From Sphingobium chlorophenolicum (lineage in GTDB: Bacteria > Pseudomonadota > Alphaproteobacteria > Sphingomonadales > Sphingomonadaceae), in the NCBI RefSeq assembly GCF_000722875.1, contig NZ_JFHR01000001.1, positions 62,001 to 126,000 of the forward strand: a DNA stretch of 64,000 nucleotides, in the 5' to 3' direction. Below the pieces are notes generated by a model. That model did no database searches. It was not told where the DNA came from and saw only the letters and a program-made list of their open reading frames with translations. The position numbers and the translations under genes are program-made. This document shows, piece by piece, positions 50,582-60,284 of the stretch (the stretch's first letter is position 1; each line of letters begins with the position of its first letter).

Positions 50582-51708
50582 GCGCGGCTTCTCCCCATGG
50601 GTGGCGCGGCGTCGAAGGCGGCGGCGATGGCGTCCCACAGCGGCTTTCGGCGCATGTCGCCGTCCAGCGGCAGCACGCGCGAAAGCTGGCCGTCAGGCCA
50701 TTTATAATCGGGATAGTTGGACAGCCAGCTATAACGGTCCGACAGGCCCCAGCAGAGCACGGACCGCATAGCCCGATTGTCCAGCGCCACGTCCAGAAAT
50801 GCCTTGGCCACGGCGGCGATTTCACTGTCGCGCTTGTCGGGACTGGGCGGCCCGCCTTTGTCCGCGACATCGAATTCCGTCACCGACAGCGCCAGCCCAT
50901 AACCGTTCAGATCCTCCAGGAACCGGGCGAAAAGCGCCTGATCGAACGCTTCCCTATAGGGCTTCAGATGGCCCTGTATGCCGACCGCATCGACCGGCAC
51001 TTTCCGCGCCATCAGCCGGTCGAGCAGCTTCAGCATCGCCGTCCGCCGCCGTTCGCAACGGGGCGAGTCATGCTCCAGCCCGAAATCCGTCAGGAACAAG
51101 GTCGCCTTGGGGTCCGTCGCCCGCGCATGGTGGAATGCGATGTCGATATAATCCTCCCCCATCGCCTGCATCCACATGCTTTTGGCGCGCATGCCGTCGG
51201 CGCGTCCATCATTGGGTTCGACCGCTTCGTTGACCACGTCCCATTCGCCGATCCTGCCCGCATAGCGCGGCATGGCGACGTCGATATAGCTGGTCATCAG
51301 CTTTTCGCGGCCTGCCCTGTCGGCCTGTTGCAGCGCCGGTTCCAGCCATTTGGGCTGGGCCGCATACCAGACCAGCGCATGGCCGCGCGCCCGCATGCCA
51401 TGTTCCTGCGCGAAGGCGATGATCTGGTCCGCGCCGCTGAAATCATATTTGCCGGGCTTTGGCTCGGTGGTGCCGCGCTTCAGTTCATATTCCTGGACCA
51501 CCATGTCGCATTCGCGGGCGATGGCGGCGGTGAAATCGGGGTCTTCGCGCAACTGGCGGGACTTGATCGCCGCGCCGAAAGCGCGGCCCGACCGCCGCGC
51601 ATGGGCGGCCAGCCCTTCGGACGAAATCCCGGCCTCCGCCCGGCTGGACGGCACCGGAGAGCAGGCCCCCAGCGCCAATGCCCCGGCCAGGAATTCGCGC
51701 CGCTTCAC
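50578..51708 (-). CDS. GH10 endo-1,4-beta-xylanase-type hydrolase with Tat/lipobox-like signal
   Basis: The 376-residue protein has the acid/base Glu161 in 'EWDVVNEAVEP' and nucleophile Glu278 in 'LSVTEFDVAD', with 'GHALVWYAAQPKW', all of GH10. The N-terminus 'MKRREFLAGALALGACSP' combines a twin-arginine-like RR-x-F-L motif with a lipobox (LGAC, Cys16), so it may be exported folded and lipid-anchored. The GTG start overlaps the previous stop (GTGA). Lying inside the polysaccharide operon, it probably cuts the operon's own polymer rather than plant xylan. Confidence 0.9.
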   Translation of the reverse strand: MKRREFLAGALALGACSPVPSSRAEAGISSEGLAAHARRSGRAFGAAIKSRQLREDPDFTAAIARECDMVVQEYELKRGTTEPKPGKYDFSGADQIIAFAQEHGMRARGHALVWYAAQPKWLEPALQQADRAGREKLMTSYIDVAMPRYAGRIGEWDVVNEAVEPNDGRADGMRAKSMWMQAMGEDYIDIAFHHARATDPKATLFLTDFGLEHDSPRCERRRTAMLKLLDRLMARKVPVDAVGIQGHLKPYREAFDQALFARFLEDLNGYGLALSVTEFDVADKGGPPSPDKRDSEIAAVAKAFLDVALDNRAMRSVLCWGLSDRYSWLSNYPDYKWPDGQLSRVLPLDGDMRRKPLWDAIAAAFDAAPPMGRSRA

Positions 51709-52673
51709 AGCCTTTGCCCCTTGCCCGCCAGCATGTGGGAAAAATCAATCCACCGGTCGGAAATGCGGCGATAGACGGGATCGGGCATGACGATCTGCAA
51801 CAACACCGTCGCCGCCAGCCGTGGCCCGAAAGCGCCCCGGCACACCGCTTCCAGATAATAGCGCATCGCCTGCCGCCTGCTGGTCGGCCAGATGCTCTTC
51901 GCGGCATGCCAGCCCATATAGGCGGAAAAGGCGCGAGGGCTGATATGCGGGCGCAAATCGCGCAGCCAGGTCAGGCTGCCGATGCTGCCGCGCACCTGCG
52001 AAAGCCGGTCTTCGGCATCCCGGTCGGCCCAGATCGTGCCGGGCCGCTCCGTCATCAGGAATCGCGCGCCCGCCAGCGACAGGCGCATCGCGAAATCGGT
52101 ATCGTCACCGAACTTCACATCCTCGCGATAGCGCACCCGCTTCGCCATCGCCCGGCCCAGCGCCATGCTGCTGGTCTGGATGAAGCCCCGGTCGCACATC
52201 AGATAGCGGTCCATCGTCTCGCCGCTGGCGATGGCGCGGGGTGGCTTCAGGAAATTGCGACCCTCGCCGCGATCCGCCAGCACCTGCCCATAGGCGACGA
52301 CATCCTCGCTCTCCTGCACCAGCGGCAGCAGGTCGGCCAGATGATGCGGCAGGAAACGGTCGTCGCAATCGAGGAAGGCGATATAGCGTCCCCGCGCATG
52401 GTCGATGCCCTTGTTCCGCGCCGCCGCCGCGCCGCGATTTTCCTGCACGATGACCTTCAGGCGCGGGTCGTTGATCGCGCCCAGCGCAACCTCCGTCCCG
52501 TCGGTCGATCCGTCGACCACCACGATCACCTCTATGATCGCGATGGTCTGTGCCAGCGCGGACATGACCGCCGCCACCACCGCGTCGCGCCGCTGATAGG
52601 TGGGGATCACCACGGAAAAAAGCGGCGTGGCTGCGGCGGCCCGCAGACTGGATGGGGGCTGCCATGCGGTCAT
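51705..52673 (-). CDS. Family 2 glycosyltransferase
   Basis: This 322-residue GT2 has 'FSVVIPTYQRRDAV', 'VVDGSTDGTEVAL', 'NRGAAAARNKGID' and the metal motif 'FLDCDDRFLP', the ExoO/ExoU-like type. It is nearest in pattern to the next gene upstream (52673-53632). I chose the ATG at 52673 because it shares one base with that gene's stop (TGATG) and starts the family domain; the frame is open far upstream only as a shadow. Confidence 0.9.
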   Translation of the reverse strand: MTAWQPPSSLRAAAATPLFSVVIPTYQRRDAVVAAVMSALAQTIAIIEVIVVVDGSTDGTEVALGAINDPRLKVIVQENRGAAAARNKGIDHARGRYIAFLDCDDRFLPHHLADLLPLVQESEDVVAYGQVLADRGEGRNFLKPPRAIASGETMDRYLMCDRGFIQTSSMALGRAMAKRVRYREDVKFGDDTDFAMRLSLAGARFLMTERPGTIWADRDAEDRLSQVRGSIGSLTWLRDLRPHISPRAFSAYMGWHAAKSIWPTSRRQAMRYYLEAVCRGAFGPRLAATVLLQIVMPDPVYRRISDRWIDFSHMLAGKGQRL

Positions 52674-53632
52674 CACGAACCGGCTCCGCCATGGGCGGGT
52701 TCCGCCTTGCCGAACCGCAGGACGAAACCGTTGACCAGCGACCGGTAAAGCGGCTTGGGCAGGTAGGAACGCAGCACCTGCCGAGCGATCACGCGGGGCG
52801 GGACGCCGCCCGCCACCATGCCGACGGCCAAGTCCTTGATCGCGACGACTGGTTTGATCGGGGCCATATGATAGGCCAGCACCGTCGCCCGATAACCGCG
52901 CCGCGCCCGGTTGGTCAGCATATGACCGCACCGGTCCAGCCAGTCGAGCGAGGTCTCATACCCCTTCACATAGGAAGTCCGTCCCGCCTCCGTCGCGTCC
53001 AGCCACACCGTCAGCGCCTGATCGATCATCCGGAACCGCGCCCCCGCGCCCTGGAGCCGGACGCAGAAGTCCAGATCCTGCCCCTTCTTCAACGCCGGAT
53101 CGAAGAGAACCTCCTGCGCCATGGCGGTGGGCACGATCATGGTGCTGGTCTGCATGAACTGGTTGGCGCAGAACAGATATTCGCCCACATCCTCCCCTTC
53201 GCGAATGCCGCGATCCGGGCGTATCCAATATCGGTCGACGCCCCGGTCCACCTTCATGCGGGAATAAAGGACGGTGCTGCCGTCATCCCCGGCCAGCGCC
53301 TTCGCCATGATGGACAGCTTGCCCGGCAGGAACAGGTCGTCGGAATCGAGGAAGGCGATATAGCGCCCCTCCGCCGCCAATATGCCTCGGTTGCGCGCCG
53401 CGCCGCCGCCCGCATTATCCTGCCTGATATAGCGGACGCGGGGGTCGCCTATGGCGTCAATAGCCGGACCGGGATTGTCGCGGGAACCGTCATCGACGAC
53501 GACGATCTCGAAATCCTGCCAGTCCTGCGCCAGCACGGAACGGATGGTGTCGCCGACGATATCCGCCCGATTGTAAAGCGGGATGACGACGGAGAAAAAG
53601 GGCTGCTTGTTCAGGGGAGCGGCATCGCTCAT
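52673..53632 (-). CDS. Family 2 glycosyltransferase
   Basis: A 319-residue GT2 with 'FSVVIPLYNRADIV', 'VVVDDGSRDNPGPAI', 'NAGGGAARNRGI', metal motif 'FLDSDDLFLPGKL' and 'KKGQDLDFCVRL'. It transfers one sugar of the repeat unit on the cytoplasmic face. Start overlaps the stop of the upstream GT gene by ATGA. The paralogy with 51705-52673 suggests a tandem duplication. Confidence 0.9.
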   Translation of the reverse strand: MSDAAPLNKQPFFSVVIPLYNRADIVGDTIRSVLAQDWQDFEIVVVDDGSRDNPGPAIDAIGDPRVRYIRQDNAGGGAARNRGILAAEGRYIAFLDSDDLFLPGKLSIMAKALAGDDGSTVLYSRMKVDRGVDRYWIRPDRGIREGEDVGEYLFCANQFMQTSTMIVPTAMAQEVLFDPALKKGQDLDFCVRLQGAGARFRMIDQALTVWLDATEAGRTSYVKGYETSLDWLDRCGHMLTNRARRGYRATVLAYHMAPIKPVVAIKDLAVGMVAGGVPPRVIARQVLRSYLPKPLYRSLVNGFVLRFGKAEPAHGGAGS

Positions 53633-54558
53633 GCGCCATGCACCTTTCGATATTCTTCATAATGAATCCCCGCCAGACCGGCGATCTTTCCGGCGGCGCG
53701 GTAAAGCTTACCCAGCCGCTCGACCCGCTTGCCTCGGTCGAACGTCGCGACCGCGCCCAGCGACCCGACCAGGAACCCCGCGACGATGCGTGGCGCTTCG
53801 CCCAGCGATGCGCGCAGGCGGCCCTTGTGGAAACTTTCCACCATCATGTCGGTCATGCCGACGCGATAGCCGCGCATCAGCAGCCATTTGGCGGTGACGC
53901 GGCTGGCGGGGATTAGTTCGGTGACAACGGCTTCCTCCGACCAGGCGAAGCGGAAACCCTTGCGCTGCATGCGGGTGAAAAGCTGCTTGTCCGACCCGCC
54001 GGTCAGCGCCATCCGCTCGTCGAACGGACGATCCCCCATGGCGCGCAGGGCCACAGCCGCCATCAGCACATTGGCGGTGCTGTCGACCAGCGCGACCGGC
54101 CCCGACTGCCCGCGCTGCTTGGGGGCGAGCAGGGGATGGCGCGCCGCCCATGGCGCGATGGCGCTGTCCATTTCCCGCAGCACCGCGCCGCCGACCACAT
54201 CGGCTTCGCAGCGAAGCGCCGTATCCATCATGGCGTCGATCCAGCCGGGGGAGGCGGCCTCGTCATCGTCCAGCATGGCGACATGGCTCGCGCCCGGCCG
54301 CGCCAGCGCCGCCGCGACCAGCGCGTTGCGCACCAGCGGAATGCCGCGCTCCGCCACCAGCAGCGCCTCTATCGGCCAGCGATAGCCCTGCGCCGCCATC
54401 CGCTCGACGACGGCCATGCCTTCCTGCCCGGCGGCGTCATTGTCGGCCACCAATATTTCCAGTTCATGCCGCGTCTGCTGCGCGGCGAGCGATTCCAATG
54501 TTCGCCGTAAACCCTGCGGCCGGTTGCATGTGGCGATGCAGACGATGATTCTAGCCAT
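53629..54558 (-). CDS. Family 2 glycosyltransferase
   Basis: The 309-residue protein has 'IIVCIATCNRPQGL', 'VADNDAAGQEGMAV', 'RNALVAAAL' and the metal motif 'MLDDDEAASPGWIDAM', the same subtype as the GT at 48576-49496. Its ATG lies 8 bp inside the Wzy gene end. The acceptor and sugar cannot be told from sequence. Confidence 0.9.
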   Translation of the reverse strand: MARIIVCIATCNRPQGLRRTLESLAAQQTRHELEILVADNDAAGQEGMAVVERMAAQGYRWPIEALLVAERGIPLVRNALVAAALARPGASHVAMLDDDEAASPGWIDAMMDTALRCEADVVGGAVLREMDSAIAPWAARHPLLAPKQRGQSGPVALVDSTANVLMAAVALRAMGDRPFDERMALTGGSDKQLFTRMQRKGFRFAWSEEAVVTELIPASRVTAKWLLMRGYRVGMTDMMVESFHKGRLRASLGEAPRIVAGFLVGSLGAVATFDRGKRVERLGKLYRAAGKIAGLAGIHYEEYRKVHGA

Positions 54559-55912
54559 TCACTGTCTCCGCCTGATTGAGGTGCCGCCTGCTCCAAATCG
54601 GGCGCGGCTTGGCCTTGAAGGTCGCGTGCGCGGTCGCGACCGCCGCGAGGAAGATCACCCAGACCTGGCGATCCTTGTCGAAGAAGCTGGTTTCCAGCAG
54701 ATTCTGGTACATGACGAAGACCCAGATCGCGAAGGCCGGGACCATCAGCGTCTGGTTCTCTTTGGTCGAACCGGTCAGGAACCAGTAGGCAGGCAGCACC
54801 AGAAAGCTGATCAGCAGCAGGGCCAGGCCCAGCGGCCCGGTCGTCACCCAGATTTCCAGATAGCCATCATGCGAATGGGCCGTCAGCATCTGGAACTGCT
54901 GGTTCAGATAATCGAAGGCGGGGCTGTTCGCGCCCACCTGCCAGAACCCCCCGAAACCCGCGCCCAGATAGGGGTGGTCCGCCAGATAATCCAACGGCAC
55001 CTGCCAGATCGACACGCGCCCCGTAAAGGATGTGGGATCGGCGAACAGCCGCTCTATCGTCGGCTGATAGGCGATATAGAGACCCAAAAACCCGACCATG
55101 CCGAAACCCAGCATCAGCAGCAATATCGCGCGTTTCTGGGTATTGTCGCTCAGCGCGCGATAGATGTTGCTGATCGCCAGCATGCCGACGCACAGGGCCA
55201 GCGAAGTCTTGCTCTTGGTCCCGATCACGAAGACAAAGGCCATCAGCGCGAACAGGGCGTAATACCATTTGCGGCGATCGATCCAGCTATTGCCGCAGAC
55301 GATGAAGCACAGCGCCATGACCGCCCCGGCGATATTCTTGTGGAAGAAGAAGCCGCGCCACGCCCCGATCAGCGCCTTGTCGCTTTCCGTGGGCGGATGG
55401 ACCGCCGCGGGCGTCAGCGGCAGCGACACCCAGCATATCACCAACGACACGATCAGCGCGGCGCGCAGCGCGTTGAACAGCCGCTCCGGCCCGATCAGCG
55501 ACAGGGCGCAGAAGGTGATGTAGATCACGATCAACTGCTGCATCGCCCGTTTGAAGGACACGAACGGCGCGACGCCCCAGGTGCAGGTGATGAAGAACCA
55601 GACCAGCATGATCGCCAGCGGCCAGAAGGTGAACCGGTATTTCAGCGGCTCCTTGCGCATCACCTGCACGGCGGTCAGCAGCAGGGCGAAGCCGATGAAC
55701 AGGGCCTGCTTGAACAGGTCCGATCCGTCATTGGCCTCGGCCATCGCCACCAATTCTTCCTGGGTGCGGGAAGCGAAAGGCTGCTGCCCGATGAAGACCA
55801 TCATCAGGAAGACGAAGTAGAAGACCTGCGCGACCCAGACGAGCTTCGAACTGCCGCTGCCGCTCTGTGTGGCGGGTGCAGCGAACCCGCCGCGATGCCA
55901 GCTAGTCGCCAT
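54551..55912 (-). CDS. O-antigen ligase/Wzy-type polysaccharide polymerase
   Basis: The 453-residue protein has about 12 hydrophobic helices and the Wzy_C domain with 'GRVSIWQVPLDYLADHPYLG' and 'AHSHDGYLEIWVTTGPLG'; the periplasmic loop His and Arg fit the ligase/polymerase family. In this operon it most likely polymerises repeat units on the periplasmic side. The ATG at 55912 is 2 nt after the Wzx stop; the open frame further upstream is a shadow of wzx. Confidence 0.88.
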   Translation of the reverse strand: MATSWHRGGFAAPATQSGSGSSKLVWVAQVFYFVFLMMVFIGQQPFASRTQEELVAMAEANDGSDLFKQALFIGFALLLTAVQVMRKEPLKYRFTFWPLAIMLVWFFITCTWGVAPFVSFKRAMQQLIVIYITFCALSLIGPERLFNALRAALIVSLVICWVSLPLTPAAVHPPTESDKALIGAWRGFFFHKNIAGAVMALCFIVCGNSWIDRRKWYYALFALMAFVFVIGTKSKTSLALCVGMLAISNIYRALSDNTQKRAILLLMLGFGMVGFLGLYIAYQPTIERLFADPTSFTGRVSIWQVPLDYLADHPYLGAGFGGFWQVGANSPAFDYLNQQFQMLTAHSHDGYLEIWVTTGPLGLALLLISFLVLPAYWFLTGSTKENQTLMVPAFAIWVFVMYQNLLETSFFDKDRQVWVIFLAAVATAHATFKAKPRPIWSRRHLNQAETVNG

Positions 55913-55914
55913 GG

Positions 55915-57207
55915 TCAGGCGGCCTCCCGCCGGTCGCGCCGCCATTGCCGGTCCAGCCGCCAGATACCCAGCATCATGACGAGTTGCGACAGCACGACGC
56001 CGCCGACGGAAAAGACAGGCGGCGCGCCCCACACCAGCAACGTCACGGCGATCAGCCCGACGACGCAACTGCGCATGCTCTGGGCGGCCAGGGGGCGGAA
56101 GGCGCGCCGGGCCTGCGTCATGACGCTCATCGGTGTCTGCACGCACTGGACGAGCGAGAGGAGGGCGCAAAGCCCCACAGCAATCGTCACCAGCCGATGG
56201 TCCAGCGTCGGCTTCAGGATCAGCCCCGGAAAGAAAATCAACGCCACCGCCGCCACGACGCAGGTCGCCAGCCACAGCATGACCAGCGCCGCCATGAACA
56301 GCCGTTCCGACCTGATCGCCGCGTCATGATCGCCGCGCGCGACGGCGCGGGTCATGCGGGGGCGCTCCAACTGGGTGAGGGCGGTGATGCAGACATTGAC
56401 CGGGCGAAAGAACAGCATCCCCACCGCAATCGGCGCAAAGGCGGTCGGCCCGGCCAGCAGCGTCACGATATAGCTGTGCGAATTGGATGTCGCTTCGGTC
56501 GACAGCACGCCGACCAGCGTCCAGGCCGATTGCTCCTTCCACACGGGGCGATAGGCGCCAAGCGCCCGGCCCGGCCCCATGACGAAATGCCGCCGCAGAT
56601 AGGCGATGCCGAAGGGCAGCAATCCCATCAGGCTCGCCGTCACCAGCATGCCGCCGATGGTGGACATGTCCGCGCCCGTCCGCATCGCGATCAGCAACCC
56701 GGCCAGGATCGTCCCCGCATAGGTCAGGTCCGACCGGGCAGCCCGCGCCGGGGCATGATGCGCATAGGCGTTGGACCGCCCGAACCAGCGGATCAGCGAC
56801 AGCGTCCCCGCCAGCCCGAACAGCAGCGCCGCCGTCGGAGAAGCCGTGGCCCAGGCAATGACCGCGCAGATCAGCCCCTGACTGGCCGCCAGCATCAGAT
56901 TGACGGGGAAGAAGAAGTCGAAACTTTTCGCCTCAACATCGTCGCCCTGGTTTACCGCGATGGTATAGGGCGTCGACACCAGCGCATTGGACAGGCTGTA
57001 GCCGAACTGGATGATCACCAGCAGGAAGGCCAGCGTGCCGATGGCCGCCGTCCCCAGATGGTGGATCGAGAAGATCTGGACCAGCAAATGGCTGACCGAC
57101 ACGATGGCGGATGACAGGCTGGCCAGCCCGAAGCGGCCGAACATGCTGCCCAACCGCTGGACGCGGCCCGTCATCGAGGGGTTTTCAGCCGCCTGGGCCT
57201 CAGCCAT
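55915..57207 (-). CDS. Wzx-type lipid-linked oligosaccharide flippase
   Basis: The 430-residue protein has about 12 hydrophobic helices arranged as in the MATE/MOP polysaccharide exporters, starting 'FGLASLSSAIVSVSHLLVQI'. No catalytic motif is expected. Its position between WecG and Wzy supports export of the undecaprenyl-linked repeat. The ATG overlaps the WecG gene end by 8 bp. Confidence 0.85.
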   Translation of the reverse strand: MAEAQAAENPSMTGRVQRLGSMFGRFGLASLSSAIVSVSHLLVQIFSIHHLGTAAIGTLAFLLVIIQFGYSLSNALVSTPYTIAVNQGDDVEAKSFDFFFPVNLMLAASQGLICAVIAWATASPTAALLFGLAGTLSLIRWFGRSNAYAHHAPARAARSDLTYAGTILAGLLIAMRTGADMSTIGGMLVTASLMGLLPFGIAYLRRHFVMGPGRALGAYRPVWKEQSAWTLVGVLSTEATSNSHSYIVTLLAGPTAFAPIAVGMLFFRPVNVCITALTQLERPRMTRAVARGDHDAAIRSERLFMAALVMLWLATCVVAAVALIFFPGLILKPTLDHRLVTIAVGLCALLSLVQCVQTPMSVMTQARRAFRPLAAQSMRSCVVGLIAVTLLVWGAPPVFSVGGVVLSQLVMMLGIWRLDRQWRRDRREAA

Positions 57208-58012
57208 GGCGGTGTTTCCAGATCAGCCACAGCGCATGCGGATTGGTGGTGATATAGCGCCAGGCCAGTTCCTTGGGCCGCGTCGCCATCCGGTGCAGCC
57301 ATTCGAACCCCGATTTCTGCATCCACATCGGCGCGCGCGGATAATCGCCGGTGATATAGTTGAACAGGCCGCCACAGGTGACGATCCACCCCGCCTTGAT
57401 CCGGTGCCGGTTGCGCACGCAAAATGCCTGCTCGCGGGGCTTGCCGGTGCCGACCCAGAGGACGTCGGGCGCGGCTGCGTTGATCGCGTCGATCACCGCA
57501 TCCTCTTCCTCCGGCTTCCAGAATCCGTTGCGGCGTCCGGCCAGTTGCAATCCCGGCGCGATCCTCAATATCTCGGTGGCGCAGGCGGAATTCACCTTCT
57601 CTTCCGCCCCCAGCAGATAATAGCTGACGCCCGCATCCGCCGCCCGCTTCAGGCTGTCGGTGAACATGTCCGTCGTGCTGGACCGGTTGGCGATATGCGG
57701 CCCGCCAAACCAGCGGGACGCCATGACGATGATCTGCCCGTCGGCATGGATCAGGTCCGCATGCGCCAGATTGGCCCGGAAATCCGGGTCGCTGGCGTTC
57801 ATCGACAGGCCCTGTCCATTGGCGTCGAAGATCAGTTGGGGCGGATGGTTCAGGCCCCGCCGAAGCGGCGCCTCGACCAGCATCTTGTCGATCAGGGCAT
57901 CCAGCGACAGGGTGGAAACGGGCAGGCCGCCCACCTGGGTCACGGGCGCTTCATGACTTTTTTCGGGGGTGGGGAGGGGCTGATGATGCGCCAGCGCGTG
58001 TTCGGCGCTCAT
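57200..58012 (-). CDS. WecG/TagA/CpsF family glycosyltransferase
   Basis: The 270-residue GT26-type enzyme has 'QLIFDANGQGLSMNA', 'HADLIHADGQIIVMASRWFG', 'YYLLGAEEKVNSACA' and 'PDVLWVGTGKPREQAF', all of the ManNAc/ManNAcA transferase family. It probably adds the second sugar to the lipid-linked precursor, as HfsJ does for holdfast. ATG 58012 overlaps the preceding stop by ATGA. Confidence 0.92.
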   Translation of the reverse strand: MSAEHALAHHQPLPTPEKSHEAPVTQVGGLPVSTLSLDALIDKMLVEAPLRRGLNHPPQLIFDANGQGLSMNASDPDFRANLAHADLIHADGQIIVMASRWFGGPHIANRSSTTDMFTDSLKRAADAGVSYYLLGAEEKVNSACATEILRIAPGLQLAGRRNGFWKPEEEDAVIDAINAAAPDVLWVGTGKPREQAFCVRNRHRIKAGWIVTCGGLFNYITGDYPRAPMWMQKSGFEWLHRMATRPKELAWRYITTNPHALWLIWKHRHG

Positions 58013-58929
58013 GCGATCACCGTCCCGGCAATCGGCACGCCATGGCGGTCCAGATCGTCGATCACGCGCCGCATGTCGGCAATCGCCGTGTCCCCGCGCC
58101 GCGCCACGATGACCACCGCGTCGAAACCTGCCAATATGCTGCCATAGGGCGTCTGGTCCCCCTTCCGCTCCGCCAGATAGAACAGCATCGACGTATCGCG
58201 CAGCCCCCAGCCATTGGCCGTCTCCGCCAGCGGCCCACGGGTGATCAGGCTGGCCGCGCTGCCGGACGCCCGGCCCGCCGTCATCAGCCACAATCCTTCC
58301 ACGGCAGTCCTGGCGGCGGGCAGCAACGCCGCACTGCCCATCAACTGTTCGGCAAGCCCAGCCTTGTTGGCGATGCGGAACAGCCGGTCGAGCGAGGGCC
58401 GTCCCATGTCGACGTCCACCAGCATCGTCTGCCCGTCCATCTGCGCCAGCACGACCGCCAGATTGGCCGCCATGATCGCCGCTTCGTCGCCCGCCTCTAT
58501 GGCCAGCACCGCCAGCCGCAGCGATGCGGGATCGCCGTCCTTGGCCACCGCGCGCATCTTGGATCGGATTGTCCGCACCTTGGCGGCATAGGCATTGGCG
58601 GGGTCGAACGCCGCCACCACCAGCGGATCGACCCGCTGGTCGCCCTCCGGCAGCAAGGCGAAACCGCCCTGCAAGGCCGCGAGTATCCCCGCATCCTCCG
58701 GATTCAGCAGCCCCAGATCGACCGCCGCGTCATGCAGCGCCAGACCCTGCGATCGGGCATGGGCCTCCACCTTGTGCACATCGGCTTCGGCCAGAAAGCC
58801 ATGCTCCACCGCGAGCCGGGCGAAATTATGGCTGTCGCGGGCGCGGGGGCGCAGCGTGCTCGCCCCGCCGCCAATGCCGCCAGAAGATGTCAGCTGAGGC
58901 GGTGCGCCTGCCGTCGAACGCAGTCTCAT
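58009..58929 (-). CDS. CpsD/Wzc-ATPase-like protein with degenerate P-loop, no tyrosine tail
   Basis: The 306-residue protein has the BY-kinase layout but not its chemistry. The R-x-x-R helix ('YAAKVRTIRSKM') and Walker A' 'MLVDVDMGRPSLDRLF' (about 169-184) are kept, but the P-loop, which should read P-G-E-G-K-[ST]-T, is 'EAGDEAAIM' (about 145-153), so the Lys and Ser/Thr are lost. The C-terminus 'PIAGTVIA' has no Tyr cluster. Residues about 36-95 resemble the N-terminal domain of type II secretion/MshE ATPases. It is like Caulobacter HfsB in lacking kinase features. Probable structural partner of the co-polymerase. Confidence 0.85.
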   Translation of the reverse strand: MRLRSTAGAPPQLTSSGGIGGGASTLRPRARDSHNFARLAVEHGFLAEADVHKVEAHARSQGLALHDAAVDLGLLNPEDAGILAALQGGFALLPEGDQRVDPLVVAAFDPANAYAAKVRTIRSKMRAVAKDGDPASLRLAVLAIEAGDEAAIMAANLAVVLAQMDGQTMLVDVDMGRPSLDRLFRIANKAGLAEQLMGSAALLPAARTAVEGLWLMTAGRASGSAASLITRGPLAETANGWGLRDTSMLFYLAERKGDQTPYGSILAGFDAVVIVARRGDTAIADMRRVIDDLDRHGVPIAGTVIA

Positions 58930-60284
58930 GCGGCCTCCTGCTGTTTGAAGAGCCAGCCGCCACGGACGGGGACCGGCATCAGTTCGGTGATGACGTCGAC
59001 TTCGGTCGCGCGGGCGACGCCAGCGGCCGATCGAACGCGCGGATGGATGATTTCCATCAGGATCACGGCGGCGATCCCGCCGATCAGGCCGAGCGCGATC
59101 CCGCCGACCAGCCACAGCATGATATTGGGCTTGGCGGGCAGCAGAGGCACGGTCGCCTCGTCCAGCGGACTGGCGTTGGGCTGCGATATCTGGCTCTTGA
59201 GCACCGCTTCGTTGAACCGCTGACGCACCGTGTCATATGTTTGCCGCGCCGCATCGACATCGCGCTGAAGAACCATGAGTTGGTCCTGCACGTCGGACAT
59301 GCGGATCATGCGATCCTCCTGGCCCGCCATGTTGGATTTCAGGTCGCCCTCGCGGCGGCTGGCCGCCACGCTGTTGGCGCTGACCGCCCCGGCCTGGCTG
59401 GATCGCGCCGACGCCAGCTTCGACTGAAGCTCCGACAATTGGGCGTTGGCCGCCGCCATGGTCGGATGATTGGGGCCAAGCGTCTTTTGCAGCTCGGACA
59501 CGCGGGCGGATTGTTCAGCCACCTGCTGCTGCAAATTCTGGACGATCAGCGATCCTTCGATATCGGACACCGAACCCGCCCCGGCCTTCGACCGGGCGGC
59601 GGCGGCTTCCGCCTGCGCCTGCGTCAACTGATAGGACATGTTCTTCAGCTTTTCGGCCTCCAGGTCCATCCGGTTGATGCCGATAATGTCGTGCGCCCGC
59701 TGGAAATCGGACAGCTTGCGCTGCGCCAGTTCGTAGCGGCGGCGCACTTCCTCCGTCTGCTCGTCGAACCATTTGGCCGAACCGCGTGCCGGGGATGCGC
59801 GCAATTCCACCTGCTCGCGCATGTAGATTTTGGCGATCAGGTTCGCGACCTTCGCCGCCACCTGCGGATCGGGGTCCAGATATTGGATCTGCAGCACGTT
59901 GCTCTGCCGCCCCGTGGTGACGGTCATATTCTTGCCCACCATGGCGGCAGCACTTTGCAACCGCGCATCGGTCGGCATGTCCGCCGGCATGGCTTCGACG
60001 AAGCCCGCTTCCTTCGCGACGGCGTTCATCACCTTGCCGCTGCGGATGATGTCGGTCTGGGTGCCCAATATGGACTCCGTGTCCGGCTTCGTGCCCTGCG
60101 CCGTGTTGGTGTCGGTCGGGTCCGTCTGCGACAGGTCCAGCAACAGCGACGCCGTGCCCATATATTGGCGCGGCTGGCTGAAGGCGGCGATGGCCACCAG
60201 CAGGAACAATATGCCCCCGATCATCGCCGCCGTGCGCCAGCGCGCCTGCAGCGCGGCCAGCAAATCGATGGGGTTCATGCTCAT
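58926..60284 (-). CDS. GumC/Wzc-type polysaccharide co-polymerase (chain-length determinant)
   Basis: The 452-residue protein has an N-terminal transmembrane helix (about 19-36), a Wzz domain, a long periplasmic coiled coil (about 190-390, with 'LQQQVAEQSARVSELQKTLG') and a C-terminal helix 'IMLWLVGGIALGLIGGIAAVIL' with the proline before it ('LPAKPN'). It bridges polymerase and exporter. No cytoplasmic kinase domain is attached; that role would fall to the next gene, which is degenerate. Confidence 0.92.
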   Translation of the reverse strand: MSMNPIDLLAALQARWRTAAMIGGILFLLVAIAAFSQPRQYMGTASLLLDLSQTDPTDTNTAQGTKPDTESILGTQTDIIRSGKVMNAVAKEAGFVEAMPADMPTDARLQSAAAMVGKNMTVTTGRQSNVLQIQYLDPDPQVAAKVANLIAKIYMREQVELRASPARGSAKWFDEQTEEVRRRYELAQRKLSDFQRAHDIIGINRMDLEAEKLKNMSYQLTQAQAEAAAARSKAGAGSVSDIEGSLIVQNLQQQVAEQSARVSELQKTLGPNHPTMAAANAQLSELQSKLASARSSQAGAVSANSVAASRREGDLKSNMAGQEDRMIRMSDVQDQLMVLQRDVDAARQTYDTVRQRFNEAVLKSQISQPNASPLDEATVPLLPAKPNIMLWLVGGIALGLIGGIAAVILMEIIHPRVRSAAGVARATEVDVITELMPVPVRGGWLFKQQEAA

